43,886 bases of DNA, from assembly GCA_035626475.1 (NCBI GenBank), contig DASPNP010000042.1:1-43886 (forward strand), given 5' to 3'. This DNA comes from DASPKT01 sp035626475. GTDB taxonomy: Bacteria > Pseudomonadota > Alphaproteobacteria > Azospirillales > Azospirillaceae. Shown here one piece after another: positions 26,451 to 33,222 of this stretch (position 1 is its first letter; each line of letters starts with the position of its first letter). The notes under the pieces were generated by a model. That model was not told the origin of the DNA. It did no database searches and was given only the letters and a program-made list of their open reading frames with translations. The position numbers and the translations under genes are program-made.

Positions 26451-27151
26451 GCCGCCACCCCGGCCATCCGCCGCGCCCGCCGCCCGGCCAGGTGCGCCGC
26501 CGCGTTCACCGCCAGCGCCAGCGCCATCAGCACGATTCCCAGCCCCACCGCCAGCGCCAGGTTGCCCCGGGCCGTCTCCAGCGTGATGGCCGTGGTCATG
26601 GTGCGGGTGTGACCGGCGATGTTGCCACCGACGATGATGACGGCGCCCACCTCCGCCATGGCCCGGCCGAACCCCGCCAGGATGCCGGTCAGCAGCGCGT
26701 GCCGGCCGTCCCAGAGCAGCGTCGGCACCGCGCGCAGGGGGCTCGATCCCAGCGAGCGCAGCTGCTCCCCGTACTCCGCCCACAGCTCCTCCGACACCTG
26801 CCGGGTCAGGCTGGCGACGATGGGAAGGATCAGCACCGTCTGCGCCACCACCATGGCGCCGGGGGTGAAGAGCAGGCCCAGCCCCCCCAGCGGCCCGCTG
26901 CGCGACAGCAGCAGATAGACCAGCAGCCCGGCCACGACCGGGGGCAGCCCCATCAGCGTGTTCAGCGCCACCACCAGCGCGCCGCGCCCGGGGAAGCGCG
27001 CCACCGCCAGCACCGCCCCCAGCGGCAGGCCGAGCGCGCAGGCGATCGCCAGCGCGGTCAGGCTCACCCGGAGCGACAGGGCGATGATCGCGGCAAGTTC
27101 GGCATCGCCCGAAAGGATCAGGTCGAGGGCGGCGGAGAAGGCTTCGGCCAA
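26447..27151 (-). CDS. tupB: Tungstate ABC transporter permease
   Basis: The start is uncertain: TTG 27151 gives 234 aa and fits the family's N terminus (LAEAFSAALDLILSGD), while TTG 27214 would add 21 residues. Neither has a good ribosome site. There are about five or six membrane helices. The segments NTLMGLPPVVAGLLVYLLLSR, PGAMVVAQTVLILPIVASL and GRAMAEVGAVIIVGGNIAG match TupB closely. It forms the inner-membrane channel with TupC. No TupA binding protein is visible on either side, which is unusual because tupABC is normally one operon. Confidence 0.8.
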   Translation of the reverse strand: MAEAFSAALDLILSGDAELAAIIALSLRVSLTALAIACALGLPLGAVLAVARFPGRGALVVALNTLMGLPPVVAGLLVYLLLSRSGPLGGLGLLFTPGAMVVAQTVLILPIVASLTRQVSEELWAEYGEQLRSLGSSPLRAVPTLLWDGRHALLTGILAGFGRAMAEVGAVIIVGGNIAGHTRTMTTAITLETARGNLALAVGLGIVLMALALAVNAAAHLAGRRARRMAGVAA

Positions 27152-27368
27152 GGAATCGCGACTTTCGCCTGTGACAAGTTCCGGAACGCTGCCGCCTCCG
27201 CAGGCCAGAGGCAAGCGGACTTAGGTCGGAGGCGCCCCCGTCCGGAATCGGATAGCCCCTTCAGCGGCTTAGCCGGAGCCTCAGGTGGCGGGTCCCGGAG
27301 GTCGCCCGAGGGGCGTCCGGAAAATGCCCCGTCGGCGACACCGCGTATGTCACATCCGAGGTTCCCGA

Positions 27369-27375
27369 TACCCCT
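27369..27375 (+). promoter_or_regulatory. TACCCCT motif upstream of the beta-helix gene
   Basis: CCCGATACCCCTTCCG is the reverse complement of the AAGGGGTAT element seen in front of the HWE kinase and in the TPR/GT2 gap. It lies 185 bases upstream of ATG 27561. Confidence 0.4.
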
Positions 27376-27499
27376 TCCGAGTGGCATTTCGACCACACAT
27401 CCGGAAGGGCTATTAGCACTCCGTTAGGCATGGATCGAAAAGGTTAGTCCTCGTCGGCGGTACCCACATCGTGTGGATCATCGCCCGCCAGGTGGCGCG

Positions 27500-27530
27500 C
27501 CGGATACCCCCTTCGAAAGGAGGCATCCGG
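27500..27530 (+). promoter_or_regulatory. 5' UTR hairpin carrying a TACCCCC element
   Basis: CCGGAT at 27500-27505 pairs with ATCCGG at 27525-27530, and CCTT with AAGG inside, with two mismatches. The structure ends 30 bases before ATG 27561, just ahead of the AGAGGAACAG ribosome site. It may be a regulatory leader, a protein-binding palindrome or both. Confidence 0.45.
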
Positions 27531-27560
27531 TACGCCAAGCAACGGAAAGAGGAACAGCAG

Positions 27561-29366
27561 ATGCCTACCAGCTATCTCTCGATCACGGACTTCGGCGCCA
27601 AGGGCGACGGCGTGACGAACAACCTCGCGGCCATCCAGAAGACCATCGATGCCGCCAAGGCCCAGGGCAAGGGCGTGCTCATCCCTGAGGGGACCTTCCT
27701 GCACCGGGGCATCATCCGCCTTGACGGCGTCGAGATGGTCGGCAAGGGCGACGCCAGCGTGCTGAAGGCGGTCGGCGCCTCCTCCACCTTCGACGACCAG
27801 GCCATCCGCCTGAGCGGCAACGGGTCGGTTCTCCGCGACGTGCTGCTGGACAGCGACGCGACCTTCCGCGCCTCCACCGGCGACAGCGCCAAGATCCTGG
27901 TCACCGGCGCCACGAACTTCACCATCGAGAGCGTGACCATCAAGAATTCGATGAGCGCCGGCATGCTCATCATCGGCGGCTCGAACAACGGCAAGGTGCT
28001 GAACAACCGCGTCGACAGCACCAACGCCGACAGCATCCACATGTCCCAGGGCTCCCACACCATCCTGGTGCAGGGCAACCACATCACCAACTCGCACGAC
28101 GACGGCATCGCGGTCGTCAGCTACGCCAAGAACGGCACGATGGTGCGCGACATCACCGTGCTGAACAACACGGTGATCGGCAACGAGTGGGGCCGCGGCC
28201 TCAGCGTCGTCGGCGGCCAGAACGTGCTGATGAAGAACAACTATGTCGAGGGCAACAAGGCGGGGCTGGCGGGCATCTACATCGCCTCCGAGCCGGCCTA
28301 CGACACTTTCGGCGTCCGCAACGTCACGCTCGAAGGCAACGTCGTGAAGGATGTGGGCGGCTACAAGACCGGCCACGGCGCCATCATGGTGTGGGCCGGC
28401 AACAGCCGCCCGATCGAGGACATCTTCATCCGCGGCAACGAGATCGTCGACGCCGGCAAGGACGGCATCGTGCTGAGCGGCAGCCGCATCGACGACGTCT
28501 CCATCACCAACAACCTGATCTACAGCCCGGGCAACAGGGCGGTCGCCTTCGTCGGCAGCCCGACGGACGTGGTGCAGACCGGGACCAAGACCAGCTACAT
28601 CGGCTGGACCAAGCTGGATGTCGGCCATGACGCCGGCGCCCCCGCCGAGCCGGCCCCGGCGCCCGCTCCCGCGCCGACGCCCGCCCCCACGCCGGCTCCG
28701 ACGCCCGCCCCGACGCCGGTCCCGACCCCGGTCGAGCCCGCGCCGCAGCCGGCCCCGGTCGAGCCGGCTCCCGCGCCGCAGCCCGCTCCGGCTCCTGCTC
28801 CGGCCCCGTCGCCGGTGGAGCCCTCGCCGGCTCCCCAGCCGGCTCCTGCTCCTGCCCCGGTTCCGGCCCCCGTCCCGGCTCCCGCGCCGGTGCCGGCTCC
28901 GGTCCCGGCCCCCGTTCCCGTCGAGGCTTCGGTCGATCCGGCGGTGCTCGCCGCCGACACGGTGGCCAAGACCCCGGTCACCATCACCGTCCGCGCCGCG
29001 GGCTTCCAGCACGGCGACGCGCCGGGCCTGAGCGTCCTGCTGGACGGCGAGATGGCCGGCGGCACCAAGGCGGTGACGGCGGTGCGCGGCGAGGCGGTGC
29101 AGGAGCTGGTGTTCCAGGCCGACCTGCAGAAGTCCCCGGGCGCGCTCGCCTTCGAGTTCACCGGCGGGTCGCTCGGCCAGGGCATCCATATCGAGCAGGT
29201 GCTGGTGAACGGCGTCGTCGTCGCCACCGGCGGGCTGGACTTCCAGCAGCCGGGCACCATCGGGCTGGACCTGGGCAGCGCCAAGGACCTGTTCGCCGGC
29301 GCCCCGGCCTCGGCCCCGGTCGAGCCGGTGCAGCTGATGGGCATCGCCCTGGGCGACATCGGCTGA
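27561..29366 (+). CDS. Parallel beta-helix protein with Pro/Ala linker and carbohydrate-binding-like C-terminal domain
   Basis: ATG 27561 follows AGAGGAACAG. Residues 1-375 are a pectate-lyase-3 type right-handed beta-helix, beginning SITDFGAKGDGVTNN, as in polysaccharide lyases, epimerases and tail-spike proteins. Asn/Asp-rich rungs such as NTVIGNEWGRG repeat through it. Residues about 387-482 are an almost pure Pro/Ala/Thr/Val linker. The final 115 residues (TVRAAGFQHGDAPGLSVLLDG) resemble calcium-dependent xylan-binding modules such as CBM60. There is no signal peptide and no clear RTX repeat, so export may be by type I secretion through the C terminus. It may modify or bind the polymer made by the nearby synthase. 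Catalytic residues are not clear. Confidence 0.8.
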   Translation: MPTSYLSITDFGAKGDGVTNNLAAIQKTIDAAKAQGKGVLIPEGTFLHRGIIRLDGVEMVGKGDASVLKAVGASSTFDDQAIRLSGNGSVLRDVLLDSDATFRASTGDSAKILVTGATNFTIESVTIKNSMSAGMLIIGGSNNGKVLNNRVDSTNADSIHMSQGSHTILVQGNHITNSHDDGIAVVSYAKNGTMVRDITVLNNTVIGNEWGRGLSVVGGQNVLMKNNYVEGNKAGLAGIYIASEPAYDTFGVRNVTLEGNVVKDVGGYKTGHGAIMVWAGNSRPIEDIFIRGNEIVDAGKDGIVLSGSRIDDVSITNNLIYSPGNRAVAFVGSPTDVVQTGTKTSYIGWTKLDVGHDAGAPAEPAPAPAPAPTPAPTPAPTPAPTPVPTPVEPAPQPAPVEPAPAPQPAPAPAPAPSPVEPSPAPQPAPAPAPVPAPVPAPAPVPAPVPAPVPVEASVDPAVLAADTVAKTPVTITVRAAGFQHGDAPGLSVLLDGEMAGGTKAVTAVRGEAVQELVFQADLQKSPGALAFEFTGGSLGQGIHIEQVLVNGVVVATGGLDFQQPGTIGLDLGSAKDLFAGAPASAPVEPVQLMGIALGDIG

Positions 29367-29394
29367 AGCCGGGTTCCAAGCGCCTGAGGTGAGG

Positions 29395-29419
29395 AGGGGC
29401 GGGCCGTCGGTCCGCCCCT
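29395..29419 (+). terminator. Rho-independent-like terminator of the beta-helix gene
   Basis: AGGGGCGG at 29395-29402 pairs perfectly with CCGCCCCT at 29412-29419, with three more inner pairs and a three-base loop. It begins 29 bases after the TGA stop and is followed by TTCCCG, a weak T tract. Confidence 0.65.
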
Positions 29420-29459
29420 TCCCGTTCCGGCGACCCCGTCCATATGCGCTGCGGTGGAA

Positions 29460-29466
29460 AGGGGTA
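29460..29466 (+). promoter_or_regulatory. AGGGGTA motif upstream of fpr
   Basis: GGAAAGGGGTATGCCG lies about 122 bases upstream of the ferredoxin reductase start and matches the shared element at 20253, 23403, 27369 and 27505. No other recognisable operator is in this gap. Confidence 0.35.
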
Positions 29467-29588
29467 TGCCGATGACGCCCTTTGAACCACGCCGCCGCCG
29501 GGATAGTTTCACCCGTCCGGCGCCGGCAAAACAACAGCGCCGAAATGTGAAATAGCGGCGCGCCGCCGCCGGTCCCTTGGGGTGAATG

Positions 29589-30362
29589 ATGAGCGCTTAC
29601 GCCGATTGCGAGGTCCTGTCCGTGCATCATTGGACGGACACGCTGTTCACCTTCACCATGCGCCGGGACCCGACCTTCCGCTTCGAGAACGGCCATTTCG
29701 CCATGATCGGGCTGATGGTCGAGGGCAAGCCGCTGGTCCGCGCCTACTCCATGGTCAGCGCCAACTACGAGGAGCACCTGGAGTTCCTGTCGATCAAGGT
29801 GCAGGACGGGCCGCTGACCTCGCGCCTGCAGCACATCAAGCCGGGCGACAAGGTGCTGCTGGGCCGCAAGGCCACGGGCACGCTGGTGCAGGACAGCCTG
29901 CTGCCCGGCAAGACGCTCTATCTCTTCTCCACCGGCACCGGCCTGGCGCCCTTCATGAGCATCATCAAGGACCCGGCCGTCTACGAGCGGTACGAGAAGG
30001 TGGTCCTGACCCACACGGTGCGCTGGGAGCGGGAGCTGGCCTACCGCGACTACATCACCCGCATCCTGCCGGAGGACGAGTTCATCGGCGAGGCGGTGGC
30101 GGCCAAGCTGGTCTACTACCCGACCGTGACGCGCGAGCCCTTCCGCACGCAGGGCCGCATCACCGAGCTGATCCGCAGCGGCCAGCTGTTCCGCGACGTC
30201 GGGACCCAGCCGCTGAACCCCGAGGTCGACCGCGCGATGATCTGCGGCGGCCCCGACATGCTGGCCGAGACGGTGGCGCTGCTGGAGGAGCACGGCTTCC
30301 GCCAGGGCAGCGCCAACGAGCCCGGCCACTACGTCATCGAGAAGGCCTTCGTGGAGAAGTGA
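29589..30362 (+). CDS. fpr: Ferredoxin/flavodoxin-NADP+ reductase
   Basis: I chose ATG 29589, which has GGGGTGA at a better distance than ATG 29586; both give nearly the same protein (257 aa). Motifs include FAD-binding RAYSM, the NADP pyrophosphate motif STGTGLAPFMSI, CGGPDM, and the C-terminal VIEKAFVEK typical of bacterial subclass I Fpr. It moves electrons between NADPH and ferredoxin or flavodoxin in the cytoplasm. Such enzymes often answer oxidative stress. A dispersed repeat follows the stop codon. Confidence 0.94.
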   Translation: MSAYADCEVLSVHHWTDTLFTFTMRRDPTFRFENGHFAMIGLMVEGKPLVRAYSMVSANYEEHLEFLSIKVQDGPLTSRLQHIKPGDKVLLGRKATGTLVQDSLLPGKTLYLFSTGTGLAPFMSIIKDPAVYERYEKVVLTHTVRWERELAYRDYITRILPEDEFIGEAVAAKLVYYPTVTREPFRTQGRITELIRSGQLFRDVGTQPLNPEVDRAMICGGPDMLAETVALLEEHGFRQGSANEPGHYVIEKAFVEK

Positions 30363-30371
30363 GGCGGGGCT

Positions 30372-30500
30372 GGGCCGTGGTGCATGCTTCGACAAGCTCA
30401 GCATGAGGGATGGGGGAAGCCAGGCACTCCTGGTCTCCCGCCCTCGCCGGTTGATCGGGAGCGGCGATGACTCCCTCAGCCTGAGCCTGTCGAAGGCCGC
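30372..30500. repeat. Dispersed palindromic element of the CTTCGACAAGCTCAG type, copy 1
   Basis: The left arm (GCTTCGACAAGCTCAGCATG, 30386-30405, extended to GAGGGA) is complementary to the right arm (30472-30497). A second element with the same arms is at 40401-40515, and the flanking GGGCCGTGGTGC and inner GGCACTCC and CGGGAGCGGC blocks are shared too. So the whole unit of about 120 bp is conserved. It begins 10 bases after the fpr stop, in a convergent gap. Arms of this kind are widespread in proteobacterial intergenic DNA. No ORF lies within it. Confidence 0.8.
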
Positions 30501-30521
30501 ACCCCGGCGACGCTGCCGACG

Positions 30522-30842
30522 TTATCCCGCGACCACCCACCCATCCTCGACCCTGACGGCGACGGGCTCCAGCCCCTCGCCGGCGCAGGGGCCCCAAATG
30601 CATTTGCCGGTGCCGACCTCGAAGGTGGCGGAATGGTGGATGCAGAACAGATGGTCGCGCTTGCGTCGCACCTGCCCGCGCCCGCCATCCAGCCGCGCGT
30701 CCATGTGCGGGCAGTTGTTCAGGTAGGCGACCGGCCCGTCGGGCCCCAGCATCACCAGCAGGTCCCGCCCGTCCGGATGCTGGGCCGTCACGGCATTCTC
30801 CGGCCCAAGCTTCGACAGTTCCACCAGCGCGCGCTCGCGCAT
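30522..30842 (-). CDS. Rieske [2Fe-2S] ferredoxin-like protein (NirD-like)
   Basis: The 106-aa protein starts at ATG 30842 with GGGAGG upstream. The two Rieske motifs are CPH (in NNCPHMDARL) and CIHH (in HLFCIHHSATF), the Cys-x-His and Cys-x-x-His ligands of a Rieske cluster. A loop with GKCIWGPCAG follows and the fold ends with PVAVRVEDG. Length fits NirD and stand-alone Rieske ferredoxins used by nitrite reductase or oxygenases. The partner enzyme is not in the window. It ends at the repeat shared with fpr. Confidence 0.9.
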   Translation of the reverse strand: MRERALVELSKLGPENAVTAQHPDGRDLLVMLGPDGPVAYLNNCPHMDARLDGGRGQVRRKRDHLFCIHHSATFEVGTGKCIWGPCAGEGLEPVAVRVEDGWVVAG

Positions 30843-30900
30843 CGTCCCCTCCCTGCGTGAGGCTCAGAGCGAAGCACGGGCGGCGGGACGGGGCAACCGG

Positions 30901-31533
30901 CTACTCGGCGCCCGCATACTCGGGGTCGGCGTAGGCGGTTCCGCCGGCCATGCGGGCGGCGTCCTCGGCCAGCTCCAGGTCGCGCAGCGCCTTGCGGCGG
31001 CGGCGCTCCTCCGTACCCTCGGAGACGCCGGTGCGCTGCATCAGCGTGTCCACCGCCCGGGCCGCCTCGGGCAGCGCCAGCGCCACCGAGGCGATGGAGG
31101 CGACGGTCGCGGCCTGGCAATAGTCGCACAGCGCCTTGTTCTCCGCCCATTCCTCCTGCCCCAGCTTCAGGGCGACGGCGCTGTCATAGATGGTCTTGGC
31201 GGCCAGCGCGATCGGCAGCAGCGGCGTCTGCCGCGCCCGGTGCTTGCCGCCGGCGCCGGCCAGCACCGCCGTGATGCCGTAGGTCACCAGCATCAGCAGC
31301 GCGTCCGGCGTCTGCGCCCGCTTGTAGGCGTAATCGGACGCGTCCACCCGCTCGGCGTCGAACACGCGGAACGGCAGCGAGGGCAGGCGGCGGATCAGCC
31401 CCATCTGGTAGGCGCCGACCACCATGCCGGCGGCGGCGCCGACGAAGGACAGGGCGACGATGCCGCGGCGGCGGGACAGGTCGGGACTGCGGCCCAGGCG
31501 CAGGTCGCGGCTCAGCTGGCGCGGTGAGGGCAT
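30901..31533 (-). CDS. VKOR-like membrane protein with CxxC motif
   Basis: ATG 31533 has GGGAG upstream. The 210-aa protein has about four membrane helices (roughly 25-43, 77-95, 103-122, 137-157). The Cys136-Cys139 pair (LCDYCQ) lies just before the last helix, as in vitamin K epoxide reductase relatives that oxidise thiols using quinone. The rest of the sequence is diverged, so a simpler membrane redox protein of unknown function is possible. The cytoplasmic tail is charged (EGTEERRRRK). It is divergent from the cupin gene and follows the Rieske gene by 58 bases on the other side. Confidence 0.6.
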   Translation of the reverse strand: MPSPRQLSRDLRLGRSPDLSRRRGIVALSFVGAAAGMVVGAYQMGLIRRLPSLPFRVFDAERVDASDYAYKRAQTPDALLMLVTYGITAVLAGAGGKHRARQTPLLPIALAAKTIYDSAVALKLGQEEWAENKALCDYCQAATVASIASVALALPEAARAVDTLMQRTGVSEGTEERRRRKALRDLELAEDAARMAGGTAYADPEYAGAE

Positions 31534-31689
31534 GGCGGACTCCCTTCGTCTCTCCTGCCCGTTCCAACCGGCGGCCGGCCCCGCGCGTTCCGGATAGGCG
31601 CGCGGGAAGGAGGGGGATGCCGGAACCCGGGGCGCCGCCGTCCGGTTGGTGCCGGGGTTCCCGCAAGGGCCATCGGAAGGATCAGAGAC

Positions 31690-32031
31690 ATGCCCGACAC
31701 GACCGTCATGAAGGTGGACAGCGCCCATTCCCCCGTCGGCCCGATGGGCCAGGTCTATCTCGCCAGCGGCAAGAGCATCTCCATGCGGCTCTGGCGCGAC
31801 GAGCAGCCGGCCGAGCCCAAGCACCCGGCCCGGCGCGACTATGAAACCGTCGGCTACGTCATCTCCGGTCGCGCCGAGCTGCACATCGAGGGGCAGGTGC
31901 TGATCCTGGAGCCGGGCAACAGCTGGACCGTGCCGCGCGACGCCGAGCACAGCTACCGCATCCTGGAGTCCTTCACCGCCGTGGAGGCGACGCATCCGCC
32001 GGCGCAGATCCACGACCGGGACGCCCCCTGA
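31690..32031 (+). CDS. Cupin-domain protein
   Basis: The 113-aa protein is a single small cupin: GYVISGRAELHIEGQVLIL forms the first motif and GNSWTVPRDAEHSYRI the second, with possible metal ligands in the conserved positions. ATG 31690 follows AAGGATCAGAG. Small cupins of this type are often sugar- or metal-binding, or act as oxidoreductase or storage proteins; the role here is not known. The next gene starts one base after its stop, so the two are probably an operon. Confidence 0.87.
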   Translation: MPDTTVMKVDSAHSPVGPMGQVYLASGKSISMRLWRDEQPAEPKHPARRDYETVGYVISGRAELHIEGQVLILEPGNSWTVPRDAEHSYRILESFTAVEATHPPAQIHDRDAP

Positions 32032-32032
32032 G

Positions 32033-32851
32033 GTGAGCGGCGGCACCGCAATCCCCGGCTCGCTGGGCCACCGCCGCCTGGCGCCCGGCGAGCGCAGCCG
32101 GGTCGCCGCGCGGCGGCGGACCCGCACCGGCTGGAGCCTCGCGCTGGCGCTGCTGGTGGTGGCGGGGCTCGCGCTCCTCTGGGCGGTGCTGCCGGTGGAG
32201 GCGTGGATCGCGGATTTCCGCCATTGGCTGGCGGGGTTCGGCGCCTGGGCGCCGGTCCTGGCGGTGCTGGCCTACATGGCGGGATCGGTGCTGATGCTGC
32301 CGGGCTCGGCCATGACCGTCACGACGGCGCTGGTCTTCGGCTTCTGGGCGATCCCGCTGGTCATGGTCGGGGCGACGCTGGGCGGCGCGCTGGCCTTCCT
32401 GGTCTCGCGCCATCTGGTGCGCCGGCCGGTGGAGCGGATGGTGGCGCGGCGGCGGCCGCTGCGGGCGGTGGTGCGCGCGGTGGAGGCGCGGGGCGGCACG
32501 GTGGTGCTGCTACTGCGCCTCAGCCCGCTGGTGCCCTTCAACGTCCAGAATTACCTGCTGGGCGCCACCGGCATCCCGCTGTGGCGCTTCATGGCGGCGA
32601 CGGCGGTGGGCGTGCTGCCGGGCACGGCGATGTTCGTCTACCTGGTCTCGATCGGCCGGGGCGGCGGCGAGCGCAGCCCGTGGGAATGGGCCCTGCTGCT
32701 GGCGGGCCTGGTCGCCACCGTCGCCGTGGCGGTCATCGTCGGCCGGCGCGCCAAGGCGGAGCTGGCGCGCGAGGGCCTGTCCGGCAAGGAGACGGGGAAC
32801 GCGGGCTCGGGCGCCGCGTCCCCCTCCGCCCCGTCTCAGACGGTATCGTAG
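32033..32851 (+). CDS. TVP38/TMEM64 (DedA-like) membrane protein
   Basis: The 272-aa protein starts at GTG 32033, two bases after the cupin stop. It has about six membrane helices. The VTT-domain motif is visible in YMAGSVLMLPGSAMTVTTALVFGF and the GATLGGALAFLVSR segment. Later LLLRLSPLVPFNVQNYLLGATGI is the most conserved part of this family. Such proteins are linked to phospholipid scrambling or membrane homeostasis. The tail is disordered and its last 16 bases overlap the end of the convergent DUF2892 gene. Confidence 0.88.
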   Translation: MSGGTAIPGSLGHRRLAPGERSRVAARRRTRTGWSLALALLVVAGLALLWAVLPVEAWIADFRHWLAGFGAWAPVLAVLAYMAGSVLMLPGSAMTVTTALVFGFWAIPLVMVGATLGGALAFLVSRHLVRRPVERMVARRRPLRAVVRAVEARGGTVVLLLRLSPLVPFNVQNYLLGATGIPLWRFMAATAVGVLPGTAMFVYLVSIGRGGGERSPWEWALLLAGLVATVAVAVIVGRRAKAELAREGLSGKETGNAGSGAASPSAPSQTVS

Positions 32852-33144
32852 GCCGGGCTGCGCTGGCCGATCCGGCCGCTCATCCCCTGGTCCATGCCCT
32901 GGTGGGCGATGCGGCCCTGGCCGCCGCCCGTGATGGCGGCCCGCACCGGGCAGCGGCCGTAATAGCCGCTCGCGACCAGATAGGCGCCGCCGGCCAGGGC
33001 CAGGACGTTCAGCAGCGGATTCGGGCGCGGGGTGGCGCCGGCGGCGGCAAGGCCCAGCCCGACTGCCAGATACAGGCCCCGCTCACCCATGCCCAGATTG
33101 TGCTCGCCCCCGAACATGGGCTGCAGCATGGTCTCTACGCTCAT
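32836..33144 (-). CDS. DUF2892 membrane protein
   Basis: The 102-aa protein starts at ATG 33144. It opens with HNLGMGERGLYLAVGLGL and has two membrane helices, then GGAYLVASGYYGRCPVRAAI. The pattern, N-x-G-x-x-E/D-R then GRCPxY/R, is that of DUF2892 and YgaP inner-membrane domains. Function is unknown; relatives are often linked to sulfur metabolism. The final 16 bases overlap the convergent TVP38 gene, so transcription of the two may interfere. Confidence 0.85.
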   Translation of the reverse strand: MSVETMLQPMFGGEHNLGMGERGLYLAVGLGLAAAGATPRPNPLLNVLALAGGAYLVASGYYGRCPVRAAITGGGQGRIAHQGMDQGMSGRIGQRSPAYDTV

Positions 33145-33170
33145 GACGACCCTCCTGTGGAATGGAGGGG

Positions 33171-33220
33171 CAACAGGGCGCGGCCCCGGGCGTTCCGCCG
33201 GGCGGGGCCGCGCCCTGTTG
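33171..33220 (-). terminator. Long hairpin after the Old Yellow Enzyme gene
   Basis: An 18-bp perfect stem (left arm 33171-33188, right arm 33203-33220, starting CAACAGGGCGCGGCCCC) with a 14-base loop lies 3 bases past the stop codon of the minus-strand reductase. It has no T-run but is strong, so termination or 3' end protection is likely. Confidence 0.65.
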
Positions 33221-33222
33221 CA

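Larger units (their letters stand above)
27215..27560 (+). promoter_or_regulatory. Promoter and leader region between tupB and the beta-helix gene
   Basis: This 346-bp gap has no ORF I can support. It contains the TACCCCT element at 27369-27375, three TTAG boxes at about 27413, 27424 and 27444, and a hairpin at 27500-27530 that contains a second TACCCC element. It is more AT-rich than the surrounding genes, as expected for a promoter. It may drive both the beta-helix gene and the transporter. Confidence 0.5.

Noticed and set aside
27444..30404. 986-aa open frame antisense to the beta-helix and fpr genes
   Set aside because: Low-complexity Arg/Gly runs opposite the Pro/Ala linker and no recognisable domain; it crosses two real genes and an intergenic region.
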